Below, piece after piece: positions 35,325-44,740 of a stretch of DNA of 64,000 nucleotides. Each line of letters starts with the position of its first letter. The stretch's first letter is position 1. Location of the stretch: assembly GCA_963697995.1 (NCBI GenBank), contig OY969110.1, positions 1,922,001 to 1,986,000 of the forward strand. Direction: 5' to 3'. This DNA comes from MFD00082-c5 sp963697995. Lineage in GTDB: Bacteria; Chlamydiota; Chlamydiia; Chlamydiales; JAJFMB01. The position numbers and the translations under genes were made by a program. The notes under the pieces are model-generated. The model was not told the origin of the DNA. It worked only from the letters and a program-made list of their open reading frames with translations, and searched no databases.

Positions 35325-35684
35325 TTAGCGACAAGTGAATAATGGATTTGAAACTAAAGCGACCTCAAAACCTAAAAGGGAAGCTTGCCCATAACCACTC
35401 AAACAGAGCCCTTCCATCGTTTGAAAATGAAAGGGGCGAGAATACGCTTTCCTTAAGCTTGAAAAATCAAAAAGAGGTTTAGCAAACGAATTGACTCGCT
35501 CCTCTTGAAGCTCTTTCTCAGAAAGATCGGTGTTGACATCAAACGCTGCCAATGGCTCCTCCTCAGAACCCCAATCCTCCTCGACAAAGGAGATCTCCTC
35601 CTCCTCTTCAACTTCCGTTTCACCTTCAGGAGATTCAAAGAGGAAAGAGTCAAAGCTAACACTTGTCAAACCAGAAAAATCCAT
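35325..35684 (-). CDS. Small acidic hypothetical protein
   Basis: 119 residues, unrecognised. The first half is strongly acidic (Glu-rich block at about residues 19-46), the second half more neutral with aromatic residues. No signal peptide or membrane segment. It looks like a real gene: a strong AGGAGG site lies 5-8 bp ahead of the ATG at 35684, and spacing to its neighbours is normal. Two cysteines are present (GLCLSGYG and FTCR at the very end). It could be a secreted or regulatory protein, but nothing in the sequence decides this. Confidence 0.6.
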   Translation of the reverse strand: MDFSGLTSVSFDSFLFESPEGETEVEEEEEISFVEEDWGSEEEPLAAFDVNTDLSEKELQEERVNSFAKPLFDFSSLRKAYSRPFHFQTMEGLCLSGYGQASLLGFEVALVSNPLFTCR

Positions 35685-35702
35685 GATTCCCTCCTCTTTT
35701 TT

Positions 35703-35740
35703 TAAAATTAATAATTAAATTTTAAATTAAAATTATTAAT
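35703..35740. promoter_or_regulatory. AT-only inverted repeat between divergent genes
   Basis: AAAATTAATAATT (from about 35704) is mirrored by AATTATTAATTTT (to about 35743). This AT-only 13-bp inverted repeat lies between the acidic protein gene and the divergent SDR gene. It may be a regulator site or simply promoter DNA. Confidence 0.35.
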
Positions 35741-35800
35741 TTTTGATAAATTTGAAAAAAATAGTTTGTGTATATTTTTGATTCTTGTTATTTTGGGGAT

Positions 35801-37237
35801 ATGTCAAAGATTTTTGTCACAGGTGCTACCGGTTTTGTAGGAAAAAGACTAGTTATGAGTCTTTTGCATCAGGGGCATGAGGTGTTTGCTTTGTCTCGAA
35901 TCAAAGGGGCGCCGATTTTTTCAAAAGAGTTTCCGAATCTTCACACGATTTATGGGGATTTACGAGACCCTGAAACTTTAAATCAGATTCCAAAACAGAT
36001 TGATGCAGCTTATTACCTTGTCCATTCGATGAGTGAAATCGTCAACGACTTAAACCAGACAGAAACGCATATAGCCTCTTTATTTATAGAAGCGATGAAA
36101 AAGACTGAGGTGAAACAGATCATTTACCTTGGCGGAATTATCAACGACGAGGAAAAGCTCTCTGTACACCTTAAATCGCGCCTTTCGGTCGAAAAAATTC
36201 TTAAAGAGAGTGAGATTCCGACGACGATTCTTCGAGCAAGCGTGATTATTGGTGCTGGAAGCGCGTCATTTGAGATCATCCGAGATCTTTGCGAAAAACT
36301 ACCAATTATGGTTGCGCCTAAATGGATCAATACAAAATGTCAACCGATTGCCATCTCAGATGTTCTTTTCTATCTGTCAGCTGTTCTTTTAAATTTAAAA
36401 TGTTTGAATAAGACATTCGATATTGGGGGTCCAGAAATATTAACCTTTAAGGAGCTGATGCTTAGGTATTCAGCATCAAGACATTTAAAGCGTTTCATTT
36501 TTGACATTCCTGTATTAACTCCCCGTCTTTCAAGTTACTGGCTTGTACTTGTGACATCAGTTCGTCTCTCTTTATGTTCCTATCTTGTGGAGAGTATGAG
36601 AAGCTCAAGTGTTGTTGAACGAGATGAAATAAGATCGATTATTCCCCACAACTGCTTAACTTACGAAGAAGCGATAAAGCTTGCATTTCAAAACATTTCT
36701 CAAAACGAGGTGATTTCAACCTGGATGGATGCGTGGGATATTTCGGGGGTGCACCCGAGTATCCAGGATCACATAGAGGTGCCTAAAGAGGGGTGCCTAA
36801 AAGATGTGAGACGAGTAGAGATCAAAACTTCAAAAGAGGAAGCGATAGGGAAGATTTGGCGCATTGGTGGAGACACAGGTTACTACGCTCTTGACTGGGC
36901 TTGGTCATTAAGGGGGCTAATCGACCAATTGATTGGCGGTATTGGGCTTAATCGGGGCAGACGCCACCCTTCAGAGATTCAGGTAGGGGATTCGATCGAT
37001 TTTTGGCGAGTGCTTCTTGCGGACAAGAAAAACGGCCATTTGATTTTATTTGCAGCGATGAAACTGCCTGGAGAAGCTTGGCTTGAATTTAAAATCGAGG
37101 GGGAAAAAGGGGATGAAATTTTGGTACAAACGGCGACGTTTAGACCGCAGGGAGTTTTAGGCAGACTCTACTGGTACTCTCTTTTCCCTTTTCATCTTTT
37201 CATTTTTCAAAGAATGGCAAACGCGATTGCTGAGTAA
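35801..37237 (+). CDS. SDR-family NAD(P)-binding protein with DUF2867-like C-terminus
   Basis: 478 residues from ATG 35801 (MSKIFVTGATGFVGKRLVMS), preferred over 35768 because the Rossmann motif then begins at residue 4. The N-terminal part (1-300) is an atypical short-chain dehydrogenase/NmrA-type domain: GATGFVG glycine motif, DLRDPETL, then YLVHSMSE in the active-site region. The C-terminal part (about 330-478) resembles DUF2867 (DTGYYALDWAWSLRGLIDQL, VGDSIDFWRVL, MKLPGEAWLEFKI). Such fusions are widespread and poorly characterised, possibly acting on lipids or quinones. It is followed by the second hairpin-repeat copy. Confidence 0.85.
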   Translation: MSKIFVTGATGFVGKRLVMSLLHQGHEVFALSRIKGAPIFSKEFPNLHTIYGDLRDPETLNQIPKQIDAAYYLVHSMSEIVNDLNQTETHIASLFIEAMKKTEVKQIIYLGGIINDEEKLSVHLKSRLSVEKILKESEIPTTILRASVIIGAGSASFEIIRDLCEKLPIMVAPKWINTKCQPIAISDVLFYLSAVLLNLKCLNKTFDIGGPEILTFKELMLRYSASRHLKRFIFDIPVLTPRLSSYWLVLVTSVRLSLCSYLVESMRSSSVVERDEIRSIIPHNCLTYEEAIKLAFQNISQNEVISTWMDAWDISGVHPSIQDHIEVPKEGCLKDVRRVEIKTSKEEAIGKIWRIGGDTGYYALDWAWSLRGLIDQLIGGIGLNRGRRHPSEIQVGDSIDFWRVLLADKKNGHLILFAAMKLPGEAWLEFKIEGEKGDEILVQTATFRPQGVLGRLYWYSLFPFHLFIFQRMANAIAE

Positions 37238-38902
37238 AAATATAGCATAAACATTTAAGCGTTATACCAATATTTAAGAGCTAAGAGATAAGTGCAGTTT
37301 TTTTAGGTTTATGTTTCAAGGTTTATGTTTTCAGGTTTAAGTTAAATTTGTTTTTTCAAGTTTAGCTTAAAACGTTTAGCGAAAGCGGTTTTTAAAGTTT
37401 AAGGTTTTGAAACAGTTTTTTCAAGTTTTTGGCTTAAGCCAAACTTGAAAAGGGGAGGGGGGAGAGAGGGCTTTAAAAGCCCTCTCTCCCCCCCTTAACC
37501 CCCCACCACTCACCCTAAATTCGGAAATGAGATAATGGCTCCAACCTTTGGTTGGAGGGGTTCTAAGGGGGAAAATGCTTTTCCCCCTTAGGATCCCCCT
37601 TTTGCTTCCCCTCCTGAGTTGAAAGCAGGGGGGAAAAGCGATTTCCCCCCTACCCCCCCCTTTGCGTCAAAGGGGGGAAAGTTCACTTTCCCCCCTACCC
37701 CCCCCTTGATCCTTCGAGTCGTTATTGTAACCGTTTGGCAATCGATCTATTCGGAAAAGAGCAAAATGCATTTCTTCAAGTTTTGGCCTTAAGCCAAAAC
37801 TTTGGAAATGCAAGAGGGAGGAGAGGTTTCGCACCTCTCCTCCCCGTCCCACCTCACCGCGTTAGGGGCTTTCGCCCCTAAAACCCCTTATAATTGGGTT
37901 GCAAGGGCGAAGCCTTTGCTGCAAAGAGAGGGGTTAAGGGGAGAGAGGTGCAAAACCTCTCTCCCCTTTGCCTTAAGGTTTGGCGCTAGCCAAAAACCTT
38001 AAGGGATTAAACTTCATCCGATTAGATCGAACGTCAAATAGTTACAACAATGGGTAAAAGGATCAAGGGGGGGGTAGGGGGGAAAGGAACTTTCACCCCT
38101 TTGACGCATAGGGGGGGGTAGGGGGGAAATCGCTTTTCCCCCCTGCTTTCAACTCAGGAGGGGAAGCAAAAGGGGGATCCTAAGGGGGAAAAGCATTTTC
38201 CCCCTTAGAACCCCTCCAACCAAAGGTTGGAGCTATTATCTCGTTTCCGAATTTAGGGTGAGTGGTGGGGGGTTAAGGGGGGAGAGAGGGCTTTTAAAGC
38301 CCTCTCTCCCCCCTCCCCTTTTCAAGTTTGGCTTTAGCTACAAACTTGAAAAAACTGTTTCAAAACCTTTAACCTTTAAAAATAAACACTTAAAACCTTT
38401 AACCTTTAAAAATAAAAACTTAAAAAATTTAACCTCACCCTTAAAATTACAAACTTAAACCAAAAAATTAAAGCAAAGCCTTGATACGATTTTTTCAAGT
38501 TTGGCTTTAGCTACAAACTTGAAAAAACTGTTTCAAAACCTTTAACCTTTAAAAATAAACACTTAAAACCTTTAACCTTTAAAAATAAAAACTTAAAAAA
38601 TTTAACCTCACCCTTAAAATTACAAACTTAAACCAAAAAATTAAAGCAAAGCCTTGATACGATTTTTTCAAGTTTGGCTTTAGCTACAAACTTGAAAAAA
38701 CTGTTTCAAAACCTTTAACCTTTAAAAATAAACACTTAAAACCTTAAACTTTAAAAATAAAAACTTAAAAAATTTAACCTTACCCTTAAAATTACAAACT
38801 TAAACCAAAAAATTAAAGCAAAGCCTTGATACGATTTTTTCAAGTTTGTAGCTAAAGCCCTAACCTTGAAAAAAAATTTAACTTAAACAAAACCGCTTTA
38901 AC
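37238..38902. repeat. Hairpin-rich repeat element, copy B with AT-rich flanks
   Basis: No credible gene. After AT-rich low-complexity DNA (37250-37435) come module Z (37436-37515; a near-perfect 18-bp stem hairpin GGGGGGAGAGAGGGCTTT at 37457-37474 with its complement to 37493), module X (37516-37705), module Y in the same orientation as copy A (37706-38060), inverted X (38061-38250), inverted Z (38251-38340), and the 173-bp tandem tail to about 38880. It is the most complete and symmetric copy. The outer 270 bp on each side are inverted copies of each other, and identity with copies A and C appears very high. Confidence 0.9.
38323..38840. repeat. Three-copy tandem repeat, 173-bp unit
   Basis: Units starting CAAGTTTGGCTTTAGCTACA begin at 38323, 38496 and 38669; a related partial start lies at 38841. 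Each contains CAAAACCTTTAACCTTTAAA and AAATTAAAGCAAAGCCTTGA. Copies are nearly identical, implying recent amplification or gene conversion. Confidence 0.9.
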
Positions 38903-41652
38903 TTAAAGTGTCTGGATCTTTCGCTGTTTGGGTACCACTTTGATCCGAAGGTCGGAGGTTTCGTTCGGGTAAAGTGTCACAACATCCTCATCGAGTACAA
39001 ACTCGTGGTTAGAAGGCATTTGCCCCCACTCAACCTCAACTTGCCAGTTTCCAGGTGGAAGTTGGCTAAACAAAAATTCCCCCTCCCGATTCGTCAGCTG
39101 AGTATACGTTTCTTTTCGCCCCTTCGAATAAATATAAACTGCCGCACCCTCAATCGGCTTTAACTCCTTGAATGTACTATTTTTCTTAAACCCTTTTGTC
39201 GATAAAGCCTTCTCCTCCACCGTTTGCCCAACCTCCTCAAAACCATAAAGCATCACCCGACCCCTTAAAGTTGATGAGCGCACCATCACAAGAGATATGT
39301 TTTTTTCAAAGCCCCCCTCCAGATTCTGAGAAAGCGCTTCCTTATTTGCTAACACAAACCCTTCAGTATCCGAATTCACGAAAAGAGAGTGCTTACCAGG
39401 ATCAATATTTGGAAAGGCAAACACCCCATTTTTATCCGTTAATGTCTTGCGAGGTCCACACTGAATCTGTTGATACCTCAAAGGATCACCCCTGTCATCC
39501 ACAAGATGGCCGCAAAGAGAGCTCTTGGAACGCTTTCGTCCACTGATAACGTTCCAAGGAATCGAGTAACTAAAATTAGTAAAATACTGGTAAGAGCAGC
39601 AACTCGGTATATACTTCACTAAACCATCAATCTCAAATGTGTGACCATTGCAAAAGAAAAAAGCTGATCTTAAAGAACCACACGTCACCCCATCAAAACG
39701 GGTAAACCACCAGTGATTAATTCCAGCATCAAATCGAAATCTAGAGTTACCACGCCAGCTGATTCGAAAACCTGCTCTTTTTTTCCACGTATCAAAACAA
39801 GTTTCCGTAAAAGGACCAAAGCTTAAATTAAAACTCCCATACCAACACCTGTTAAGGCAGCCACTTATGTTGCTATTGATTTCACACCAAACCGGGGAAC
39901 TATCACAACAATACGAGTTCTTGTATTGCCCAAGAGCTGCTCCTACATAATAATGGAGCGAGCAAAGAAAGCCAGATGCCCCTAAAGTTCCCGTATTTGA
40001 AATTGTTGTAAAATTTGAACAGCGATCTTCAAGAACTTGATACTGATAAGTAAAATTCGTCAGCACAAGTCTCGGAGGACAAGTCAACATTGCTGTCAAA
40101 ACTCTATTCTCTCTATAGAGTCCCCCTTTATAACCATCGATAAAATTGCGTGTCCCCAAATAACTGATATTTCCCCGAAAACAATTGAATAAAGGAAAAT
40201 TACCCGTCACGTTAAGCGAGTCGCCTCCATTGTAGCAAAACTGGTAGAGATCAGGGCAAAACTCTTTTGTAAAACCATACGAAACCCCTTTTAAAACTCC
40301 TTGAGCACCAAAAAGATACGCCTCTCTTTGGGTTTGCCAATTCTTCCCATATTCCCCAAACACTCGGTGATTTTTATTTGAGATATCAGTACCGATAGAG
40401 CTTAATAGGGCGCTCCTACAATCTTCCGGAGCCTGCCCTATCTCCTCATCCCAAGCTTTGACCACATTTGTCGTAACGCTCCACCAAGGAAAAGGGTAGT
40501 AGGAGAAAAAACCACCCCCAAAAAGCTGCTGATCCCATCGGTTTGAACTAAGAAATAATACACCTGCCTGCGCCTTCTTAAAAAATCCCTTAACTGAGCC
40601 TCCTACTCCAAAAACTCCTCTTAAAGTCAAAGGAGTCAGTGTGAAAAAACCATCAGCCACACGAAGCTCTTTGGTTGGATCTCTATAAAGAAGATCACAT
40701 CTTTCGAAAAACCCATCGTTATTTTCAAAAAAATGGCAATCCCTAAATGTCGGAGTACACCCATAATACGATACATATTTAGATTTAGCTTCATCTAAGT
40801 ACCCTTCCCCCTCCGCTTCCAAGTAAACCTCCCCCCATTTATCCCATGTCGTTCCACCAATCGTCAGTACAGAAGGAATCGTGATGTAAGGGTCAAATTT
40901 ATCTGTACATCTTGGATAAATATGGGTAAGAAATGACGTTTTTGCCAAGCAATTCTCTTCACCTATTGATTTTAGAAAAATTTCGACAAATTGAGAGTAA
41001 CACTTCTTGCCAGTTGGAGAAAAAACATCCAACTCAATAACCCTTGATTGTTGTGGAAGAAGTTTTATCCTCTCCTCACAATGAAAAATAGTCTGCTCAT
41101 TTGAAGAAAGAAAAAACTCTTGAGCAGTATTCCCTAAATTTTGCACAAAAATAGAAACAGGATAAACATCTGATTCAAAAGCATTTTTAGGGTATGACTC
41201 CACTTCGCATCTCAACCCTTTCACTTCAAGCACCTTAAAGGAAACTAAAGTTTCAACAACCTCTTTCCCATTTTCTAGTCGATAGGTTATTGAATAGTTG
41301 CCCGGAGAGACATACTTTGGAGGGACGATCGCCACCATTTGAAGACTTGTCCCACAAGCTTTAATAGCAAAAGGACTCTTTTGGGTCATAAGAGAGGTCC
41401 ACCCTTTAGGTAAGAGTAAACTTGGTGTAGCAACCACCTCTTCCTGACTGTTATTTTTAACAAGAAAAGTTAAACGATTAGACTCGCCTGGATCGCACTC
41501 GATTTGTTGATCGCTTTTAAGATGAATTTCAAGAGTAGCTGTCTCGTCAGCAAAAAGAAAAAACGAAAAAAAAAAAGAGGCAGATAGGAGAAAATCCCAA
41601 TATTTCTTAATTGAATGGAGTTTCGAAACAGGTCTAATAGTCTCTTATCCAT
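38903..41652 (-). CDS. Large outer-membrane usher-like protein with signal peptide, frameshift at T11
   Basis: The start ATG 41652 (AAAGGAAC site 3 bp upstream) encodes MDKRLLDLFRNSIQLRNIGI, then the hydrophobic core of a signal peptide. At a run of 11 T (coding strand; 41566-41576) the frame must shift by one added base to continue as FFLFADETATLEIHLKSDQ and a long open frame, giving 916 residues. After cleavage comes an immunoglobulin-like NEW3-type segment (PGESNRLTFLVKNNS; about 60-220). A roughly 450-residue middle follows, rich in aromatic residues, Gly and Cys, with alternating strands typical of an outer-membrane barrel. Two C-terminal carboxypeptidase-regulatory-like beta-sandwiches end the protein (GHLVDDRGDPLRYQQIQCG; AAVYIYSKGRKETYTQLTNR). 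It lies 7 bp after the chaperone-like gene. The usher role is inferred from domain order and neighbours. Confidence 0.7.
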
Positions 41653-41659
41653 TGTTCCT

Positions 41660-42598
41660 TTAAAACCTCACAAGTCCTGAGTCAACAATCAGTTTTTCAA
41701 GAGGGGGGCCCGGTCTTTCGCTTTGTGGCTCTATTTTTTGGAGCAAGGCTCTTAAATTCTCCTCCTCAGGTTCAAATGTTTCTAAAAGAACCCTCAATTT
41801 TTCCTCTTCACTCAAAGGTTTTGGAATCGTAAACGAGTACTGTCCTCCAAAGATAGCCTCCTCAGAGTGATCAAGCAAAAGAAAACCCTCATAATCCCCC
41901 GGCTCAACTTGAGAAACATCAAAACTAAAACGAACAGAGCAAGCGGGTAAAACTAATAGTTTTGTGGCTTTTAATTCCTCAATTTTGCCCCCCTCTTTTG
42001 TAAAAATATCTAAAGAGGGATTCAATTGGACAAAACGACTTCCTTGATTTTCAACATCGAACTGAAGAAGCTTTTTTTCCCCATTTTTAAAAATCTCATG
42101 TTTCAAAACTTTAACCGAATAAGTCCCACTCGTTCCTATCTCAACAATCACCTGAATGCCATATCTTACTACTGATTGAATAGTCTGATAAACTTTACCC
42201 TCCGAAAGAGGCGCTACAACCGGTTCCACAAATATGATCCCCCAATAGGTGCCCTCAAGAGACATATCGTTTGGTACAGAAAGAGAAAACTTCATCTCAG
42301 CACCAGTTTTTGGAGGAAGGGTTAAATGAGTTTGAGGAAGAGTTATCCAAGGACAACACGATTTAGACGAATAGCCTGGTGGATTGAAAGAAAATGAACC
42401 ACCTGCACTAAAAGAATAATCCATACAATAAATCTTTACTTCTTCTGTTTTATCTGTGGGATTTGATAAAACGATCGGGCTTTTCATTTGATCCCCAGGT
42501 TTAGCACCAAAAAGGAGCGTGGTGCGAGAATTTACAGCAATGCCCCCTTCTAAAAAACAAGGTGAAACAAACAAAAAGAGCACTAAAAAAAACAACAC
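41660..42598 (-). CDS. Secreted chaperone-like protein (PapD/DUF916-like fold)
   Basis: 312 residues. It starts with a signal peptide (MLFFLVLFLFVSPCFLEGGI). Residues about 20-230 resemble a two-domain immunoglobulin-like periplasmic chaperone or DUF916-type domain: SPIVLSNPTDKTEEVKIYC, then CCPWITLPQTHLTLPPKTGA, FSLSVPNDMSLEGTYWGIIF, and a second domain beginning SGTYSVKVLKHEIF. The W-I-x-x-x-P...L-x-L-P-P order recalls fimbrial chaperones. A C-terminal helical extension (about 250-312) is extra. It is directly upstream of the usher-like gene on the same strand. Similarity is at fold-pattern level only. Confidence 0.65.
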   Translation of the reverse strand: MLFFLVLFLFVSPCFLEGGIAVNSRTTLLFGAKPGDQMKSPIVLSNPTDKTEEVKIYCMDYSFSAGGSFSFNPPGYSSKSCCPWITLPQTHLTLPPKTGAEMKFSLSVPNDMSLEGTYWGIIFVEPVVAPLSEGKVYQTIQSVVRYGIQVIVEIGTSGTYSVKVLKHEIFKNGEKKLLQFDVENQGSRFVQLNPSLDIFTKEGGKIEELKATKLLVLPACSVRFSFDVSQVEPGDYEGFLLLDHSEEAIFGGQYSFTIPKPLSEEEKLRVLLETFEPEEENLRALLQKIEPQSERPGPPLEKLIVDSGLVRF

Positions 42599-42899
42599 GA
42601 CACCTTAACTTCTTTCAGATGAGTTCCCAATACCAAAAAGAGCTTCTTTACCATTCACCGAAGCTAACAATTTCTGAAGGCCTCAAACACAAATCTTACG
42701 AATGGAACTGCAGCTTTTAAGGACACTTTAGGCTCTTCCATTTTTTTTTATCAACAAAAAATCATTCGACTTAAAAAAAAAACTTTTAAAAAATTTATTA
42801 ACGTTTTATGAAGGGGAAGTATAGGAAAAAAGGCTCTCTTAAGCTTCATCCTCTGGAGAACCCTAAAAAAAATGAAAATTCTCATTAAAGGAAAAAAAA
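42599..42899. promoter_or_regulatory. Divergent regulatory region of the chaperone/usher-like cluster
   Basis: 301 bp without a gene, between the chaperone-like gene (minus) and the cysteine-rich protein (plus). A possible plus-strand promoter is TTAACG (42798-42803), 16 bp, TATAGG (42820-42825). The ribosome site AAAGGA precedes ATG 42900. No clear operator was seen. Confidence 0.4.
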
Positions 42900-43571
42900 A
42901 TGAAAAAACTTCTCTCTTTTTTAGCTCTTTTGAGCTTACACACTGCGGGTTTTGCGCAAACCCCCTATTGCGGGGGCCAACAACCCTACAATGGCTATTG
43001 TAGCGGCGTTAGTGGTCAAGACTCTGCCGTTATTACCTTTATCATTAACCCTTTTGAATATATCGAACTTCACGATCATGCCATCGAATTTAGCAACTGC
43101 CCTTTTGTCGACCATGAATGTTCAACAAAATATTACCTCCCTTGCACTTCAGTCACCTCATCACTTAGCGCTGCAACAAATACAGCCTCCTGCGAAACAC
43201 CAAAAGCGATTATCGGCCAATTAAGTTGTGCAATGCCCTGCTGCACGGCTTTGGGAGTAAAAATGGGATTGCCAACAAGATCTTGTTATGATGGTGGTTG
43301 CTATGAATCAGCTCCTGGAGGAAAGGGATGTCAAGCCCCCGGATTTTGTGGTGAAGATCAAGGGCCTGTCGATCTGACGGATGGAACAGCTAAAATACTG
43401 ATTTCATGTATTACATGTCCTTTTAGCGACTGCAATATTCCGATCCAATACGCCTTTTGTGCCGATGTTTGCGCAACGCCGGGAATTTTCCAAAGGCTTT
43501 TAACGATTTCATTCATAGACCAATCACCTATTGCATGTTGTGGTTTGAATGGATGTCCAACATGTCCTTAA
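42900..43571 (+). CDS. Secreted cysteine-rich protein, candidate surface subunit
   Basis: 223 residues with a clear signal peptide (MKKLLSFLALLSLHTAGFAQ) and 22 cysteines in the whole protein, all after the predicted cleavage site. A segment AVITFIINPFEYIELHDHAI resembles the first strand of pilin- or spore-coat-U-like subunits (V-x-V-x-I-x-P). Later strands include AKILISCITC and LLTISFIDQSP. Chlamydial envelopes rely on disulfide-linked cysteine-rich proteins (OmcA, OmcB), but this does not look like either. Divergence from chaperone- and usher-like genes suggests it is their exported substrate. It is followed by a strong terminator, so it forms a single-gene unit. Family unrecognised. Confidence 0.7.
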   Translation: MKKLLSFLALLSLHTAGFAQTPYCGGQQPYNGYCSGVSGQDSAVITFIINPFEYIELHDHAIEFSNCPFVDHECSTKYYLPCTSVTSSLSAATNTASCETPKAIIGQLSCAMPCCTALGVKMGLPTRSCYDGGCYESAPGGKGCQAPGFCGEDQGPVDLTDGTAKILISCITCPFSDCNIPIQYAFCADVCATPGIFQRLLTISFIDQSPIACCGLNGCPTCP

Positions 43572-43596
43572 ACTAAGGAATATCTAACACTTTTTG

Positions 43597-43630
43597 GGGT
43601 TGTATTGATTTCAATACAACCCTTTTTTTT
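43597..43630 (+). terminator. Strong intrinsic terminator after the cysteine-rich gene
   Basis: GGGTTGTATTG (43597-43607), ATTT loop, CAATACAACCC (43612-43622), then eight T residues (43623-43630). It is a textbook hairpin and U-tract. Confidence 0.92.
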
Positions 43631-43717
43631 ACCCTCATCTCAAAAAATTTCCTTCCCAATTTAAGAGCGATCGTGCTACTTTCAATTTTGCTTAACTTAA
43701 ATAAAAACAGGTTTTTC

Positions 43718-44740
43718 ATGCGCATTCTCTCACTTATTTTAGTTTGTTTATTCTTAAACTTTTCTGAAGTCGAAGCTAAAACCTCCTCAGAGATGAAAGC
43801 CTTATGGCAAAATCATCTTAAACAATTAAAACCATACCCGGAGGCTGAGTTTAGCGGAAAAGGGATAGTGATTGCAGCGGGAGGAGAATTTTATCTTATC
43901 AACGCCTATGTGAATTTAAGTGTTTTACGTCATTTAGGATGTCAACTGCCCGTTGAGATTTGGTATATCGGTCAGAATGAGTATGTTCCCCATTTAATCG
44001 AAAAACTCGAAGGGCTTGGCGCTCATTGCCGAGATATTACAGAAGTCTTCCCCTATTCTATTAAAGGATTTGAAGTCAAGGCCCACGCCATATTAGCCAG
44101 TAGTTTTCAGGAAGTGATGCTTCTTGACGCAGATAACGTGGCGCTTGATGATCCCGAATACCTTTTTTACTCAACCGACTATTTAAAAACAGGAGCCCTA
44201 TTTTGGCCCGATTCCTCAACTTTAAAAGCAACAAATCCCCTCTTTGAGACTCTTAACTTACAACCAAGAGATATGAGAGCACAAGAGAGTGGACAGTTGA
44301 TTATCGACAAAGCGCGTTGCTGGGAAGCTCTAAACCTATCAGTCCACATGAACAAAGAAAGTCACTACTACTACGAACATATCTACGGGGACAAAGACAC
44401 CTTTCAACTCGGTTGGCTTGCAACGAAAACCCCTTTTGGGATGGTCAAATTTTTACCAGGCCTTGTGTTTAAAGTAGCAGGTGATTTGTCTTTTTCAAGT
44501 TTTCTGCAAAGAAACTCTCAGGGGCGTCCGATATTTTGCCACACCGTCTTAGTGAACTGGTCTGAAAGAAAAGATCTAAAACCTCTTTGGAACTACTACG
44601 TATTACCCACTCAATCTCCAAACGTTTTAACCCCAGAGTACCCTTTTCGGGTCAATAACTTTAATTCCTTTAGAGTTCAATTTGGGAATTTGGAAGAGAT
44701 TTGCATTAATTTTTTAAGAGAGGTTAAAGACTTTGATTAA
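43718..44740 (+). CDS. Exported glycosyltransferase, GT71/mannosyltransferase-like
   Basis: 340 residues from ATG 43718 (MRILSLILVCLFLNFSEVEA, a signal peptide); an upstream start at 43673 is less likely. The body resembles the MNN1/MNN2-type alpha-mannosyltransferase family (GT71). It has LPVEIWYIGQNEYVPHLIEK, GFEVKAHAILASSFQEVMLL, and the metal-binding DAD in LLDADNVALDDPEYLF, then SGQLIIDK and HIYGDKDTFQLGW. These enzymes act in the fungal Golgi; a signal peptide on a bacterial homologue is odd because sugar nucleotides are not normally periplasmic. It overlaps the next, paralogous gene. The sugar and acceptor are unknown. Confidence 0.8.
   Translation: MRILSLILVCLFLNFSEVEAKTSSEMKALWQNHLKQLKPYPEAEFSGKGIVIAAGGEFYLINAYVNLSVLRHLGCQLPVEIWYIGQNEYVPHLIEKLEGLGAHCRDITEVFPYSIKGFEVKAHAILASSFQEVMLLDADNVALDDPEYLFYSTDYLKTGALFWPDSSTLKATNPLFETLNLQPRDMRAQESGQLIIDKARCWEALNLSVHMNKESHYYYEHIYGDKDTFQLGWLATKTPFGMVKFLPGLVFKVAGDLSFSSFLQRNSQGRPIFCHTVLVNWSERKDLKPLWNYYVLPTQSPNVLTPEYPFRVNNFNSFRVQFGNLEEICINFLREVKDFD

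Noticed and set aside
43623..43717. Extended N-terminus of the first GT71-like protein from 43673
   Set aside because: The longer form puts about 15 residues ahead of a good signal peptide; ATG 43718 gives a standard one.
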